Below are positions 1 to 8,448 of a stretch of 64,000 nucleotides of DNA, piece by piece. The stretch is from JAWLFY01 sp041685355 (GTDB lineage: Bacteria > Planctomycetota > Planctomycetia > Pirellulales > Pirellulaceae): contig JAWLFY010000008.1 of assembly GCA_041685355.1 (NCBI GenBank), positions 1 through 64,000 of the forward strand, written 5' to 3'. The notes beneath the pieces are model-generated. The model saw only the letters and a list, made by a program, of their open reading frames with translations. It did not search any database and was not told the DNA's origin. Within the stretch, counting starts at the first letter, position 1, and every line of letters starts with the position of its first letter. A program made the translations under genes and the position numbers.

Positions 1-954
1 GGCCGTTTCGGGTTCGCTGGCCGGTTCGGGTTCGCTGGCCGGTTCGGGTTCGCTGGCCGGTTCGGGTTCGTTGGCCGGTTCGGGTTCGTTGGCCGGTTCG
101 GATGTGTCCGCCGGTTCGGGGGCCTCGGTGCTGGGGGCCTCGGTGCTGGGGGCCTCGGTGCTTTCCGAGTCGGGCATCAGCGGGTTCGGGATCGTGGTCT
201 CCGGCGTTCCGGCCGGGTCGTCGGGCCGCAGCGGGTCGTCGGGGGTGACCGGATCGAAATCGAGTCCGGGAAACGCGGAATCGGGGGCGTCCGGGAGGGC
301 CGTGCCTTCGGGGAGATCCGGTGGCAGCGACGGGTCGGACGGCGAGAAGTCTTGCTCGCCGAGCCAGCTAATAAAAGAACGGGTGTCTTCGCGTCCGAGC
401 GATTCGATTCGCGACTGACACTTCTGGACCATCGCTTCGGATTCCTCGGCCGCGGCGCACCGCTCGTAGTGCTCGATCGCCTTTTCGAGATCCCCTTGGG
501 CTTCGGCAACTCTGGCCAACCCGAAGTGGGCCCGTGATCGGATCAGCCGGTCGTCGCTCCGATCGATCGCGTCTTGGTAGGCCTGGGTCGCTTGGTCGAA
601 CAGCGACTCGGCTTCGCTCCGGCTGGTGAACAGCGTCATCATCCCTTGCGACATCGAGTCGTCCGCTTGGTAGAGCATCGCCCACGCGGCGGAAGCGGTT
701 TGCGGGTACTGTTCCGCGATCACCGCCAGTTCTTCGGCATCGCCGATGCCGGAGGCTCGGATCAGCCGGAACGTCGCATCGCTTCGGTTCTCGGAGGCCC
801 TCGAGCGATAGATCGCGATCGCCACGAGCGCTACGACGATGCCGACCGCACCGACGGCGATCAGCTTCGCGTAGGGCTCGACGACCGAGTTGAACCGTCC
901 CAGGTACGCGGCGAGTTCGTTTTCTTGAAGTTCGTGCCGTCGTTCGCTTTTCAT
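1..954 (-). CDS. Membrane-anchored TPR-like protein, partial (3' end outside window)
   Basis: The frame is open from ATG at 954 to the window edge, 318 codons with no stop, so the gene continues leftwards. The N-terminus is short and basic (MKSERRHELQENELAAYLGR) and is followed by one hydrophobic segment at about residues 32-48 (LIAVGAVGIVVALVAIAIY), which suggests a single-pass inner-membrane anchor with the rest outside the cytoplasm. Residues about 55-190 are helical and TPR-like (for example SRAHFGLARVAEAQGDLEKAIEHYERC), resembling the YfgM/BamD-type tetratricopeptide family. The C-terminal part is acidic, proline-rich and repetitive: three STEAP pentapeptides, then EPASEP/EPANEP hexapeptides that run off the edge. 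A good promoter lies upstream. The exact role is unknown; a scaffold or envelope assembly function is only an inference. Confidence 0.75.
   Translation of the reverse strand, partial: MKSERRHELQENELAAYLGRFNSVVEPYAKLIAVGAVGIVVALVAIAIYRSRASENRSDATFRLIRASGIGDAEELAVIAEQYPQTASAAWAMLYQADDSMSQGMMTLFTSRSEAESLFDQATQAYQDAIDRSDDRLIRSRAHFGLARVAEAQGDLEKAIEHYERCAAAEESEAMVQKCQSRIESLGREDTRSFISWLGEQDFSPSDPSLPPDLPEGTALPDAPDSAFPGLDFDPVTPDDPLRPDDPAGTPETTIPNPLMPDSESTEAPSTEAPSTEAPEPADTSEPANEPEPANEPEPASEPEPASEPEPASEPETA
7..96. repeat. 18-bp minisatellite, 5 copies
   Basis: The unit TTCGGGTTCGCTGGCCGG is repeated five times, the last two copies with one C-to-T change. On the minus strand it encodes an EPASEP/EPANEP hexapeptide in the C-terminal tail of the partial TPR-like gene. 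It may extend beyond the window. Confidence 0.9.
119..163. repeat. 15-bp minisatellite, 3 copies
   Basis: Three near-identical 15-bp units (GGGGGCCTCGGTGCT) encode the minus-strand pentapeptide STEAP, just upstream of the 18-bp array in the same reading frame. Confidence 0.85.
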
Positions 955-1016
955 AGACTTTCGCGGTGGCCTCGAAGCGTCACTTCGGGAGAGAGCGAGG
1001 GGAGAGGAAGCCGGTA

Positions 1017-1046
1017 AATATAAAAATGACCGGTACTTATCGTCAA
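1017..1046 (-). promoter_or_regulatory. Sigma70-type promoter candidate for the TPR-like gene
   Basis: On the minus strand TTGACG (1041-1046) is followed after 18 bp by TATATT (1017-1022), an AT-rich island in GC-rich DNA. It lies about 60 bp upstream of the ATG at 954. The assignment rests on consensus matching only. Confidence 0.5.
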
Positions 1047-1229
1047 TAGAAGCTGGGAGCACCCTCGTGATCCCCTCGTGACGGCTCGGGCGTTGGGGTG
1101 GGATCGCGGAGCGGGGGTTATCGGGCGGGGCTCTCGGGCATTGGGGGGCCTCTCGTTCGCGGCGTCTGTCCCAGGACGATAGACTAAGCGGGACGCTCTT
1201 CGGAGGGATTTTTTCGCGAGGACTTTTCT

Positions 1230-1556
1230 TTGAGCACCCCGTCTGTCGAGCCGGTACTACGAAGCCGGCTTTTGCCCCCGATTTCGTTTCGGGCGCTGTT
1301 CGCGTTGACGACGTTGGGCGCGATCGCGTTCGCGATCGCCCGTGCGGGTGGCCGCGGCGCCGCGTTCGCTTTGGCGATCGAGGTCGCCTTCGGGTTCCTG
1401 CTGTTGTGTCTCGCGGTATTCGCGTTGTTATCTCTGGTCGCGTGGGTCGTCGGCGTCTTGGTCATCGGCGACACGGATCGGCTTGACCGCGCGAGTCCGT
1501 TCGCCGAGGACCGTTTGCCGCCGCAACTTTTGCCGCCTCGGGATCCGAAATCATGA
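1230..1556 (+). CDS. Small two-TM membrane protein
   Basis: 108 residues starting with TTG (1230), preceded at 7 nt by GAGGA (1218-1222), which decides this start. Two hydrophobic stretches are visible, at about residues 20-38 (FRALFALTTLGAIAFAIA) and 45-78 (a long Ala/Leu/Val segment ending WVVGVLVIG), so it is probably an inner-membrane protein with a short polar C-terminus. Its stop overlaps the start of the next gene by ATGA (1553-1556), so it is probably translationally coupled to the ABC cluster. No family is recognised. It may be an accessory subunit of the transporter, which is an inference from position only. Confidence 0.7.
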   Translation: MSTPSVEPVLRSRLLPPISFRALFALTTLGAIAFAIARAGGRGAAFALAIEVAFGFLLLCLAVFALLSLVAWVVGVLVIGDTDRLDRASPFAEDRLPPQLLPPRDPKS

Positions 1557-3757
1557 GCGGAGTTTCCGATCGCAGCTGGCGCGGCTGCGTCGCATGCGGG
1601 ATGTTGGTCGTCGGCATTTCGGCGCTGTTGATGACCGCCGTGTTCGCCGACGAGGGCGAGGGTGGGGCTCGTGAGTGGTCGGGCCAGAAGGGGGGTGGTG
1701 TCTCAGCGATCGGGGTCGGGTCGGGCGAATCGGCTGACGGGCCCGCTGTGCAAACGGGGTCGACGATCGGGGCCTCGACCGCGGTCATGCCGGTCGGAGT
1801 CACGGCGCCTCCGTTCACGGTGAGGGTCTCGATCGACTCGCTGGAGCACGCCGGATTCTTCGGTTGTCGCGTGACGATCGTCGCCGCGACCTCGTTTCAG
1901 GCGGAACGGCAATACACCGTCCGGCTGACCCCGGTTGATGGGGGTTTCATCCCGTCGACCAACGGGATCGTGTGCGAGCTTCCCCTGGTCGTCCCGCAGG
2001 GCGAACGTTCGGTCACGATCGACCGTCGGGTCCCGACCGAGTCGGTCGGTGACCGATACCGCGTCGAGTTGCTGGAGGACGGGCGGCCACTCGAAGGGTT
2101 CTCGAGCGAGTTTGGGGGAACGATCACTCCACCGTCTTCGCTGGTCGAATACCTGATGAACCGGGATCTCTCGATCCGGGTGTTGGCGGTGTTCGACGAG
2201 GCGGGGGGCCAACGGGATCGTTACCTGAAGGAGCAGCGATTTCGTGGAGACTGGGTGGAACCGCCGGGCGTGTCGCCTTCGTTTTCGGCTAGCCCGCAAA
2301 TGGTGTGGTATCGCACGCCGACCCCGACCAACGCGGCGTTGACGACGACGGTTCCCTTGCAGGAGGTTCGGGAGACCGATTGGCGTGGATTTCAGGCTTA
2401 CGACGTCGTCGTGATGACGCCGGAGGCGATGATCAAGCTTCGCCGCGAGGCGGCCGACGTCGGCGACGCGATCCGTGATTGGTTGTTGGTCGGCGGGATC
2501 GTCGTGTTGGCCGGCGCGGATGACGCCCGGAGTGGGACCGAGGCGATCTCGGTCGGCTCGCCCGAATCGGCAACGTTGGCCCAACTCGATTCGAAGGTTT
2601 GGTCGTGTCCGGCGGGGGCGGGGCGGCTGATCGGCGTCCCCGGCGCGGGATCGGGGGACGGATTCGCCCCGATCGAATGGGTGCGGGCGCGAGGCCTCAT
2701 CGAGTCTGACGGACGGCGGTCGTTGACGCTTCGGCGGGGGGTGGAGCCGGTACTGGGTGACCGACGGTTCGGCCGCTGGCTGATCGCGGGGGTCGCCCAG
2801 CCACCGGTTTACACGTTCATCGGGCTGTTAACCGCGTTTGTGATCCTGGTCGGTCCGATCGCCTATCGGCAAACGGTCCGTTCCGGACGTGGGTACCTGA
2901 TGTTCGCGATCGCGCCGGCGTTGGCGTTGGCGACGACCGGCACGATGCTCGCCTACGGGATCGTCTCCGACGGTTTCGGGACGCTGGCGCGAGTCCGTCA
3001 GATCACTTGGATCGAAGGGGCATCGGGGGCGGCTTCGGAGCGCGTTCGGGCGACGTACTTCGCAGGGCTCCGACCCGCCGACGGTTTGAAGTTTCCGGGA
3101 TCGGCGGAGTTGTTCACGGTCCGCGAGCGGATGGCTCGGGGGTGGAACCGGGACGGGACACCCGAGCTTCTCGGGACGGTGACGTCCGGGGAGTCATCGC
3201 TGACCTATTCCCCGTCGTTCTTAGCATCGCGTGAGCAGCGACAGTTCGTTTTCCACCGACCGCTTGATGACTTCGGCGCGATCCGTTTACGGGCGGAGTC
3301 CGGCCAGCCTCCCCGGCTGTCGAGCGGGCTCTCGTTTCCGGTCCGCGAGCTGATCATCCGCGACCGCGACGGGAAGTACTGGAGGAAGGCGTCACTCGAA
3401 GCCGGCGCGACTGGGGTGGCGTGCGACCCGCTGGAGGACTTGGAGGCGGCGACAACGCTGGCGAGGCTGTACGGTCGTTTCCGGTTGCTCGACGCTTCGT
3501 CGCCCGCCGGTCGACGATCCGCCGGGCGTTACACGAACATGGCCGAATTGTCACAGTCGATCCCGACCCGGCTAGCGCTACCGCCGGAATCGTCGGAAGG
3601 CGTGTTCGAACATTGGCTGGTTCGGCACCTACAAATTGAAGGGAGTTTGCCCGAATCGACCTTCGTCTCGGTGGCGGACGTTTCCGAGGACGCCGTTGCG
3701 GTCGAGGGCGCGGAGGTGGTCGACAGCGTGCGATTCGTCATAGGGAGCCTGCCATGA
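1553..3757 (+). CDS. Large extracytoplasmic/membrane protein of ABC-exporter cluster
   Basis: 734 residues. The N-terminus has a signal-like hydrophobic stretch (GMLVVGISALLMTAVFADE, about residues 16-34). Residues 90-410 form a polar domain with a beta-rich start and an alpha/beta part (YDVVVMTPEAMIKLRREA, then DWLLVGGIVVLAGADDA), resembling the class-I glutamine amidotransferase-like folds found next to ABC exporters. Two adjacent TM segments follow at about residues 420-475 (YTFIGLLTAFVILVGPIAY and MFAIAPALALATTGTMLAYG), then a C-terminal polar domain of about 260 residues. It overlaps the upstream and downstream genes by 4 bp each (ATGA). The arrangement recalls GldG-type auxiliary subunits in general design but I see no specific motif. 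The substrate is unknown. Confidence 0.75.
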   Translation: MSGVSDRSWRGCVACGMLVVGISALLMTAVFADEGEGGAREWSGQKGGGVSAIGVGSGESADGPAVQTGSTIGASTAVMPVGVTAPPFTVRVSIDSLEHAGFFGCRVTIVAATSFQAERQYTVRLTPVDGGFIPSTNGIVCELPLVVPQGERSVTIDRRVPTESVGDRYRVELLEDGRPLEGFSSEFGGTITPPSSLVEYLMNRDLSIRVLAVFDEAGGQRDRYLKEQRFRGDWVEPPGVSPSFSASPQMVWYRTPTPTNAALTTTVPLQEVRETDWRGFQAYDVVVMTPEAMIKLRREAADVGDAIRDWLLVGGIVVLAGADDARSGTEAISVGSPESATLAQLDSKVWSCPAGAGRLIGVPGAGSGDGFAPIEWVRARGLIESDGRRSLTLRRGVEPVLGDRRFGRWLIAGVAQPPVYTFIGLLTAFVILVGPIAYRQTVRSGRGYLMFAIAPALALATTGTMLAYGIVSDGFGTLARVRQITWIEGASGAASERVRATYFAGLRPADGLKFPGSAELFTVRERMARGWNRDGTPELLGTVTSGESSLTYSPSFLASREQRQFVFHRPLDDFGAIRLRAESGQPPRLSSGLSFPVRELIIRDRDGKYWRKASLEAGATGVACDPLEDLEAATTLARLYGRFRLLDASSPAGRRSAGRYTNMAELSQSIPTRLALPPESSEGVFEHWLVRHLQIEGSLPESTFVSVADVSEDAVAVEGAEVVDSVRFVIGSLP

Positions 3758-4758
3758 GCACCGGGACCGATCGGGGACGGCGGGCGTCGGCCGCGTCGTC
3801 GGTTTCGTCCGTCCATACGGAGGCGCCGATCTGTATCGAACTTCGGCGGCTGCACCGGTATTTCGGCGCGACGCGAGCGGTTCACGATATTTCCTTCGGC
3901 ATCCCGCGCGGGCACGTGTTCGGGTACATCGGCCCCAACGGTGCCGGCAAGACGACGTCGATGCGGATTTTGGCGACGCTCGACTTGCCGAGCTATGGCG
4001 ACGCGTTCATCGACGGTTTCTCCGTCGTCAACGACCCGGAATACGTCCGCGCCCGACTCGGGTTCATGCCCGACTCGTTCGGCTCTTATCGCGACGTCAA
4101 CTGTCGCGAATACCTCGACTTCTTCGCCCGCGCCTACGGGTTGGTCGGACCCGAGCGGCGGCGTCGGCTCCGGTGGGTGCTGGGGTTTACCGGCACCGAT
4201 CGGATGGCGGACAAGCCGATGCGGGGATTGAGCAAGGGGATGAAGCAACGTCTCTGTCTCGGCCGCGCGCTGATCCACGACCCGGCGGTACTGATCCTTG
4301 ACGAGCCGGCCGCGGGGCTCGACCCCAGAGCGCGGATCGAGCTTCGGAGGATGATCCGCGAGCTCGCCGATCGGGGAAAGACCGTGCTGATCAGCAGCCA
4401 CATCCTGACGGAGCTGGCCGAAATGTGTGACGCGGTCGGGATCATCGAACAGGGGAGGTTGTTGGCGACCGGAAGTGTCGAGGCGATCCAACGGGAGCGG
4501 GAGCAACACCGCGAGGTCACGCTGCGGGTGCTTGCCCGGCCCGACGAGGCGGCGGAGCGGCTGCGTCGTCGCCCGGAGGTCGAGTCGCTGATCGAAGACG
4601 GCCAACTGTTGCGTCTATCGTTCGCCGGCGACCTCCACGACCAAGCCGGACTGGTGGCATGGTTGGTCGGCGAAGGCTTCCCCGTGGCCGAAGTGACGTC
4701 GCACCGGAAGAGTCTCGAAGACGTTTTCTTGCAGGTCACCGAGGGGTTGGTGCAATGA
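3754..4758 (+). CDS. ABC transporter ATP-binding protein
   Basis: 334 residues, the nucleotide-binding subunit of an exporter-type ABC system. Walker A is GPNGAGKTT (residues 60-68), the signature is LSKGMKQRL (159-167), Walker B is VLILDEP (179-185), the D-loop AAGLDP follows and the switch His is in SSH (His216). The usual signature LSGGQ is replaced by LSKGM, as in many drug/ABC-2 exporter ATPases. The C-terminal 90 residues form the accessory domain typical of ABC-2 ATPases and end with SLEDVFLQVT, a common end of this family. Start and stop overlap the neighbours by ATGA. It pairs with the permease just downstream. Confidence 0.95.
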   Translation: MSTGTDRGRRASAASSVSSVHTEAPICIELRRLHRYFGATRAVHDISFGIPRGHVFGYIGPNGAGKTTSMRILATLDLPSYGDAFIDGFSVVNDPEYVRARLGFMPDSFGSYRDVNCREYLDFFARAYGLVGPERRRRLRWVLGFTGTDRMADKPMRGLSKGMKQRLCLGRALIHDPAVLILDEPAAGLDPRARIELRRMIRELADRGKTVLISSHILTELAEMCDAVGIIEQGRLLATGSVEAIQREREQHREVTLRVLARPDEAAERLRRRPEVESLIEDGQLLRLSFAGDLHDQAGLVAWLVGEGFPVAEVTSHRKSLEDVFLQVTEGLVQ

Positions 4759-6401
4759 ATTTCCCGGTCCGCATCGACGGCGAGGGCCCGCTGGCTCAAG
4801 AATCCGGCTTGCCGGGGCACGAATCGGCCACGGGCGAGCCAGCCGGCATGGGCAGGCGGTGGGTCGACCGGATCGATCGGTGGTGCGAGCGGTTCGGCGA
4901 TTCGGTCAATCCGATCTTGGTCAAGGAGACCCGCCAGGCGCTCAAGAGTCGCCAATTCGTCGTCACGTTTTCGATGGTCTTGGTGGCGGCGCTCGGATGG
5001 ACCGTGATCGGCAGCCTTTCTCTGATGCCCCAGATCTACACGTCGCCGTCGGCCCCGCGGATGTTGGGCGGTTACTTCCTGCTGTTGGCGGTCCCGATGT
5101 TGTTGGTCGTCCCGCTGGCGGCGTACCGATCGATGGAGGCGGAGATCGACGACGGGACGTTCGAGCTCCTGTCGATCACGTCCCTCTCGCCGCGGCAGAT
5201 CGTGTGGGGGAAGCTCACCAGCGCGATGCTGCAGATGTTGCTGTACTTCGTCGCGCTTTTCCCGTGCGTCGCCTATGCGTACACGTTACGCGGGGTGGAT
5301 CTCCCGACGACCGTCCTGATGCTCGGGGTCTTGGCTGTCGCGGGGGTCGCGATGACGATCTACGCGATTTTTTGCGCGCCGCTGGCTCACAGCCGTGGCG
5401 GTCGGATCGGGACGCTGTTGGCGGTGCTCTTTCCGTTGTTGATGGTCGAGTATCTGGTCGGCGCGCTGATGGTGACGATGATTCAACGCGGCAACCCGTT
5501 GGGCGGCGAACTGACGCTTTTCGTGGTCGCGTTCGTGGTGCTTCACACGGTCACGATCGGAAACCTGTTGTTGACGGCGACCGCGGCCCAGCTGACGCCG
5601 GAAAGCGAGAACCGTTCGACCGGCCTGCGGGTCGCCTTGTTGACGTTGACGTCCGTCTCGGTGGGGCTGGTCGCTTACGCGTTGGCGACGTTCGAGACGG
5701 CACCCGAGTGGTGTTTCGTGCCGACGTTGTGCGTGCTCGCGACGCTGTGGATCGCGGCCGGCGCGATGCTGGCGGCGGAGTCACCGTCGCTGACGCCCCG
5801 GGTCCGTCGAGAGCTGCCGAGCAGTTTCGCGGCACGGATGCTATTCACGTTTCTCACGCCCGGACCGTCGACGGGGCTCGTGTTCGGGTGCGTCGGCGGG
5901 TGCGTCACCGCGTTTGCCGGGTATCTCGGCGTCGAATACTTGCGTGGGAAGGCCGGGACGAGTTCCTTCACCGTCGGTTGGCTCGGCGAGATCGTTCCGC
6001 TGTTGCTCCTGGTGCCGAGCTATGTGATCGGATTTTTGGTGGCCGTCCGCTGGGTCGTGGCCATCGCCCGGATCAACAATCACCCCCGGGTCGAGATCGG
6101 GATCGCGGCATTCGCGGCGATCGCGGTGCTCATGGCGCTGATCCCGTACTCGTTCGGGCTCCATTTCAACGACTACCAAACGTTCCCGTATTCGGCATGG
6201 CAAACGACGAATTGGGCGTGGACGCTCTCGGAGGCCAAGGACGGGAACCTGTCGGTGGTGCACCAAGCTTGTATCGCCACCGCGGCGGCGGGGTTGCTGC
6301 TTATTCACGTCGTCTTGGTCAGCCCCGCGGTTTTGCCGCGGCGGATCGCCACCCCGCAACGCGTGCGGGCCGAACAAGAACGGACGGGAGCCGAGATTTA
6401 G
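4755..6401 (+). CDS. ABC-2 type transporter permease
   Basis: 548 residues from ATG 4755, chosen because it overlaps the ATPase stop as ATGA; an in-frame upstream start (4659) would overlap the ATPase by 100 bp. After a polar N-terminus of about 60 residues comes NPILVKETRQALKSRQFVVT, the cytoplasmic start typical of ABC-2 permeases, then about 12 hydrophobic segments. MEAEIDDGTFELLSITSLS with PRQIVWGKL is the coupling-helix motif of this family (E-x-DDGTxELL..TPLS). The cargo cannot be deduced. The C-terminus is polar (ATPQRVRAEQERTGAEI). Confidence 0.9.
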   Translation: MNFPVRIDGEGPLAQESGLPGHESATGEPAGMGRRWVDRIDRWCERFGDSVNPILVKETRQALKSRQFVVTFSMVLVAALGWTVIGSLSLMPQIYTSPSAPRMLGGYFLLLAVPMLLVVPLAAYRSMEAEIDDGTFELLSITSLSPRQIVWGKLTSAMLQMLLYFVALFPCVAYAYTLRGVDLPTTVLMLGVLAVAGVAMTIYAIFCAPLAHSRGGRIGTLLAVLFPLLMVEYLVGALMVTMIQRGNPLGGELTLFVVAFVVLHTVTIGNLLLTATAAQLTPESENRSTGLRVALLTLTSVSVGLVAYALATFETAPEWCFVPTLCVLATLWIAAGAMLAAESPSLTPRVRRELPSSFAARMLFTFLTPGPSTGLVFGCVGGCVTAFAGYLGVEYLRGKAGTSSFTVGWLGEIVPLLLLVPSYVIGFLVAVRWVVAIARINNHPRVEIGIAAFAAIAVLMALIPYSFGLHFNDYQTFPYSAWQTTNWAWTLSEAKDGNLSVVHQACIATAAAGLLLIHVVLVSPAVLPRRIATPQRVRAEQERTGAEI

Positions 6402-6513
6402 CAAGCGTCGCCGCAGGCCGTCTTGTGGCGTCGCGCGAGAGCGACGTTGCTCGGAGCGGTTGCGGAGCGATCGGTGACGATGTCCGCTGTGGTGAGAAGG
6501 CGATGCCGCCTCG

Positions 6514-7857
6514 TTAGGCGAGGAATTCACGATCGACGAATTTCGTGTCGCAGCGTCCGGCGACAAACGTTTCGTGTTGCAACAACTTGTCGTGGAACCC
6601 GGCGGTGGTCGCGATCCCGACGATCTGAAGTTCGCGGAGCGCCCGCCGCATGGTCGCGATCGCCTCGTCGCGGGTCGGACGATGGACGATCAGTTTGCCG
6701 ATCATCGAATCGTAATGGGGCGGGACGGCGTACCCGGAATAGACGTGCGAGTCGAACCGAACGCCGAGGCCGCCGGGGGCAAACATCGATTCGATCCGAC
6801 CCGGCTGTGGCTGGAAATTGCGGTCCGGATTCTCGGCATTGATCCGGCACTCGATCGCGGCCCCGGTGCAGCTCAATTCGTGTTGCCGAAACGACAGCGG
6901 CTGCCCCGCGGCGACGCGGATCTGTTCGCGGATCAGATCGACGCCGGTAATCATTTCGGTTACCGGGTGTTCGACTTGGATCCGCGCGTTGACTTCGATG
7001 AAGTAGAACCGGAAGTCGTCGTCGACGATAAACTCGACGGTCCCGGCGTTGGTATAGTTTGCGCCGCGGATCATCCGCACGGCGGCGTCGCAAATCGCCG
7101 CGCGGCAGTCCTCGGGGAGCAGCGGGCTGGGGGCCTCTTCGATCAGTTTTTGGTGCCGCCGCTGGACGCTGCAGTCACGTTCGAACAGGTGGCACACGTT
7201 CCCGTGCGAATCGGCGATCACTTGGACTTCGATGTGACGGGGGCGTCCGATGTATTTTTCCAGGTACAGTCCGCCGTTGCCGAACGCGGCGACCGCTTCG
7301 TTGCGAGCGGCCTGAAGCGCCCCTTGGAGCATCGAGTCGTCTTCGGCGACGCGCATCCCCTTGCCGCCGCCCCCGGCGGTCGCCTTAATCAGTACCGGGA
7401 ATCCGATCTCGCGGGCCACCTCGGCGGCCCGTTCGAAGTCCTCGACCAACCCGTCGCTCCCGGGGACGACGGGGACGCCGTTGGCCTGGGCGATCGAGCG
7501 GGCCGTGTTCTTGTCGCCGAGCTGCAACATTGATTCGGGGCTAGGACCGATGAAGTCGAACCCGCTTTCGCGACACACTTCGTTGAAATGTGCGTTTTCG
7601 GAGAGGAACCCGTAGCCCGGGTGGATCGCGTCCACGTCGGCGACTTCGGCGGCGGCGATGATCTGGTCAATCTTCAGATAGCTCTCGGCGCTCCGCGCCG
7701 AGCCGACACAGTAGGCCTCGTCGGCGAGTCGCACGTGCATCGAGTCCGCGTCCGCGTCGCTGTACACGGCGACCGAGCGGATCCCCATCTCACGACAGGC
7801 TCGGATCACGCGGAGAGAGATCTCGCCACGATTGGCGATCAAGATTTTTTCGAACAT
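6514..7857 (-). CDS. accC: Biotin carboxylase subunit of acetyl-CoA carboxylase
   Basis: 447 residues, full family length. It carboxylates biotin on BCCP with ATP and bicarbonate, the first step of malonyl-CoA formation. It starts with the classic MFEKILIANRGEIS. The ATP-grasp glycine loop is ATAGGGGKGMRV, followed by ERDCSVQRRHQKLIEEAPSP and the catalytic segment EVNARIQVEHPVTEMITG, with Glu, Asn and Arg conserved. It lies 58 bp downstream of accB on the same strand and is probably co-transcribed with it. No accA/accD is in the window. Confidence 0.98.
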   Translation of the reverse strand: MFEKILIANRGEISLRVIRACREMGIRSVAVYSDADADSMHVRLADEAYCVGSARSAESYLKIDQIIAAAEVADVDAIHPGYGFLSENAHFNEVCRESGFDFIGPSPESMLQLGDKNTARSIAQANGVPVVPGSDGLVEDFERAAEVAREIGFPVLIKATAGGGGKGMRVAEDDSMLQGALQAARNEAVAAFGNGGLYLEKYIGRPRHIEVQVIADSHGNVCHLFERDCSVQRRHQKLIEEAPSPLLPEDCRAAICDAAVRMIRGANYTNAGTVEFIVDDDFRFYFIEVNARIQVEHPVTEMITGVDLIREQIRVAAGQPLSFRQHELSCTGAAIECRINAENPDRNFQPQPGRIESMFAPGGLGVRFDSHVYSGYAVPPHYDSMIGKLIVHRPTRDEAIATMRRALRELQIVGIATTAGFHDKLLQHETFVAGRCDTKFVDREFLA

Positions 7858-7915
7858 CAGGACGATTCGGGCGTGGCGGATTGGACGTCAAAGCGGCGTG
7901 AACTCGGAACGTGAA

Positions 7916-8395
7916 TCATCCGCCCGGCTGAACCCGGAAGAGCGGCTTGCCGAAATCGACCGGCTGTTGGTCGTCCGCCAACACCTCGACGATCTTCCCT
8001 CGGCACTCGGCGGGGATCTCGTTAAATACCTTCATCGCCTCGACGATACAGACGACCGTGTCCTCGTTGACGACGCTTCCGACCGTCACGAAAGGTTCCG
8101 CTTCGGGGTTCGCCCGCGCGTAAAACGTCCCGACCATCGGCGAGTTGATCGTCACCGTCCCGGAGGTATCGGGGGCGGCCGAGTCGGCGGCGGCGGGAAC
8201 GGGCGGTGCCGCCGCGGCCGGCATCGGCGCGGGCGGTGGCACCAGGGGGGCAACACCACCCCGCTTGAGTTTGATCTTTTCTTCGCCCTGCTGAAGGTCG
8301 ATCTCGACCAGCTCGTGCTGTTCCATCAGCTCGACGATCTGGCGGATTCGAGCGACATCGAAGATGTCGTCGCCAGGCTTACCGCCTTTGCTCAT
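7916..8395 (-). CDS. accB: Biotin carboxyl carrier protein of acetyl-CoA carboxylase
   Basis: 159 residues. The N-terminal domain (FDVARIRQIVELMEQHELVEI) is followed by a basic patch (EKIKLKRGG) and an Ala/Pro-rich flexible linker at about residues 48-78. The C-terminal biotinyl domain starts with VTINSPMVGTFY and contains the biotinylation motif VEAMK, with Lys122 as the biotin acceptor. It carries carboxybiotin between AccC and the carboxyltransferase. It lies between the Xaa-Pro peptidase (53 bp upstream) and accC, a gene order also common in other phyla. Confidence 0.97.
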   Translation of the reverse strand: MSKGGKPGDDIFDVARIRQIVELMEQHELVEIDLQQGEEKIKLKRGGVAPLVPPPAPMPAAAAPPVPAAADSAAPDTSGTVTINSPMVGTFYARANPEAEPFVTVGSVVNEDTVVCIVEAMKVFNEIPAECRGKIVEVLADDQQPVDFGKPLFRVQPGG

Positions 8396-8448
8396 GCTTG
8401 ACTCTTGCTCGGGGACCAGGGAGGGTGAATTCGCATCCGGGAGAAGTT

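Noticed and set aside
4859..6517. 552-residue frame overlapping the ABC permease
   Set aside because: Arg/Gly/Asp-rich shadow; the permease frame has TM segments and family motifs.
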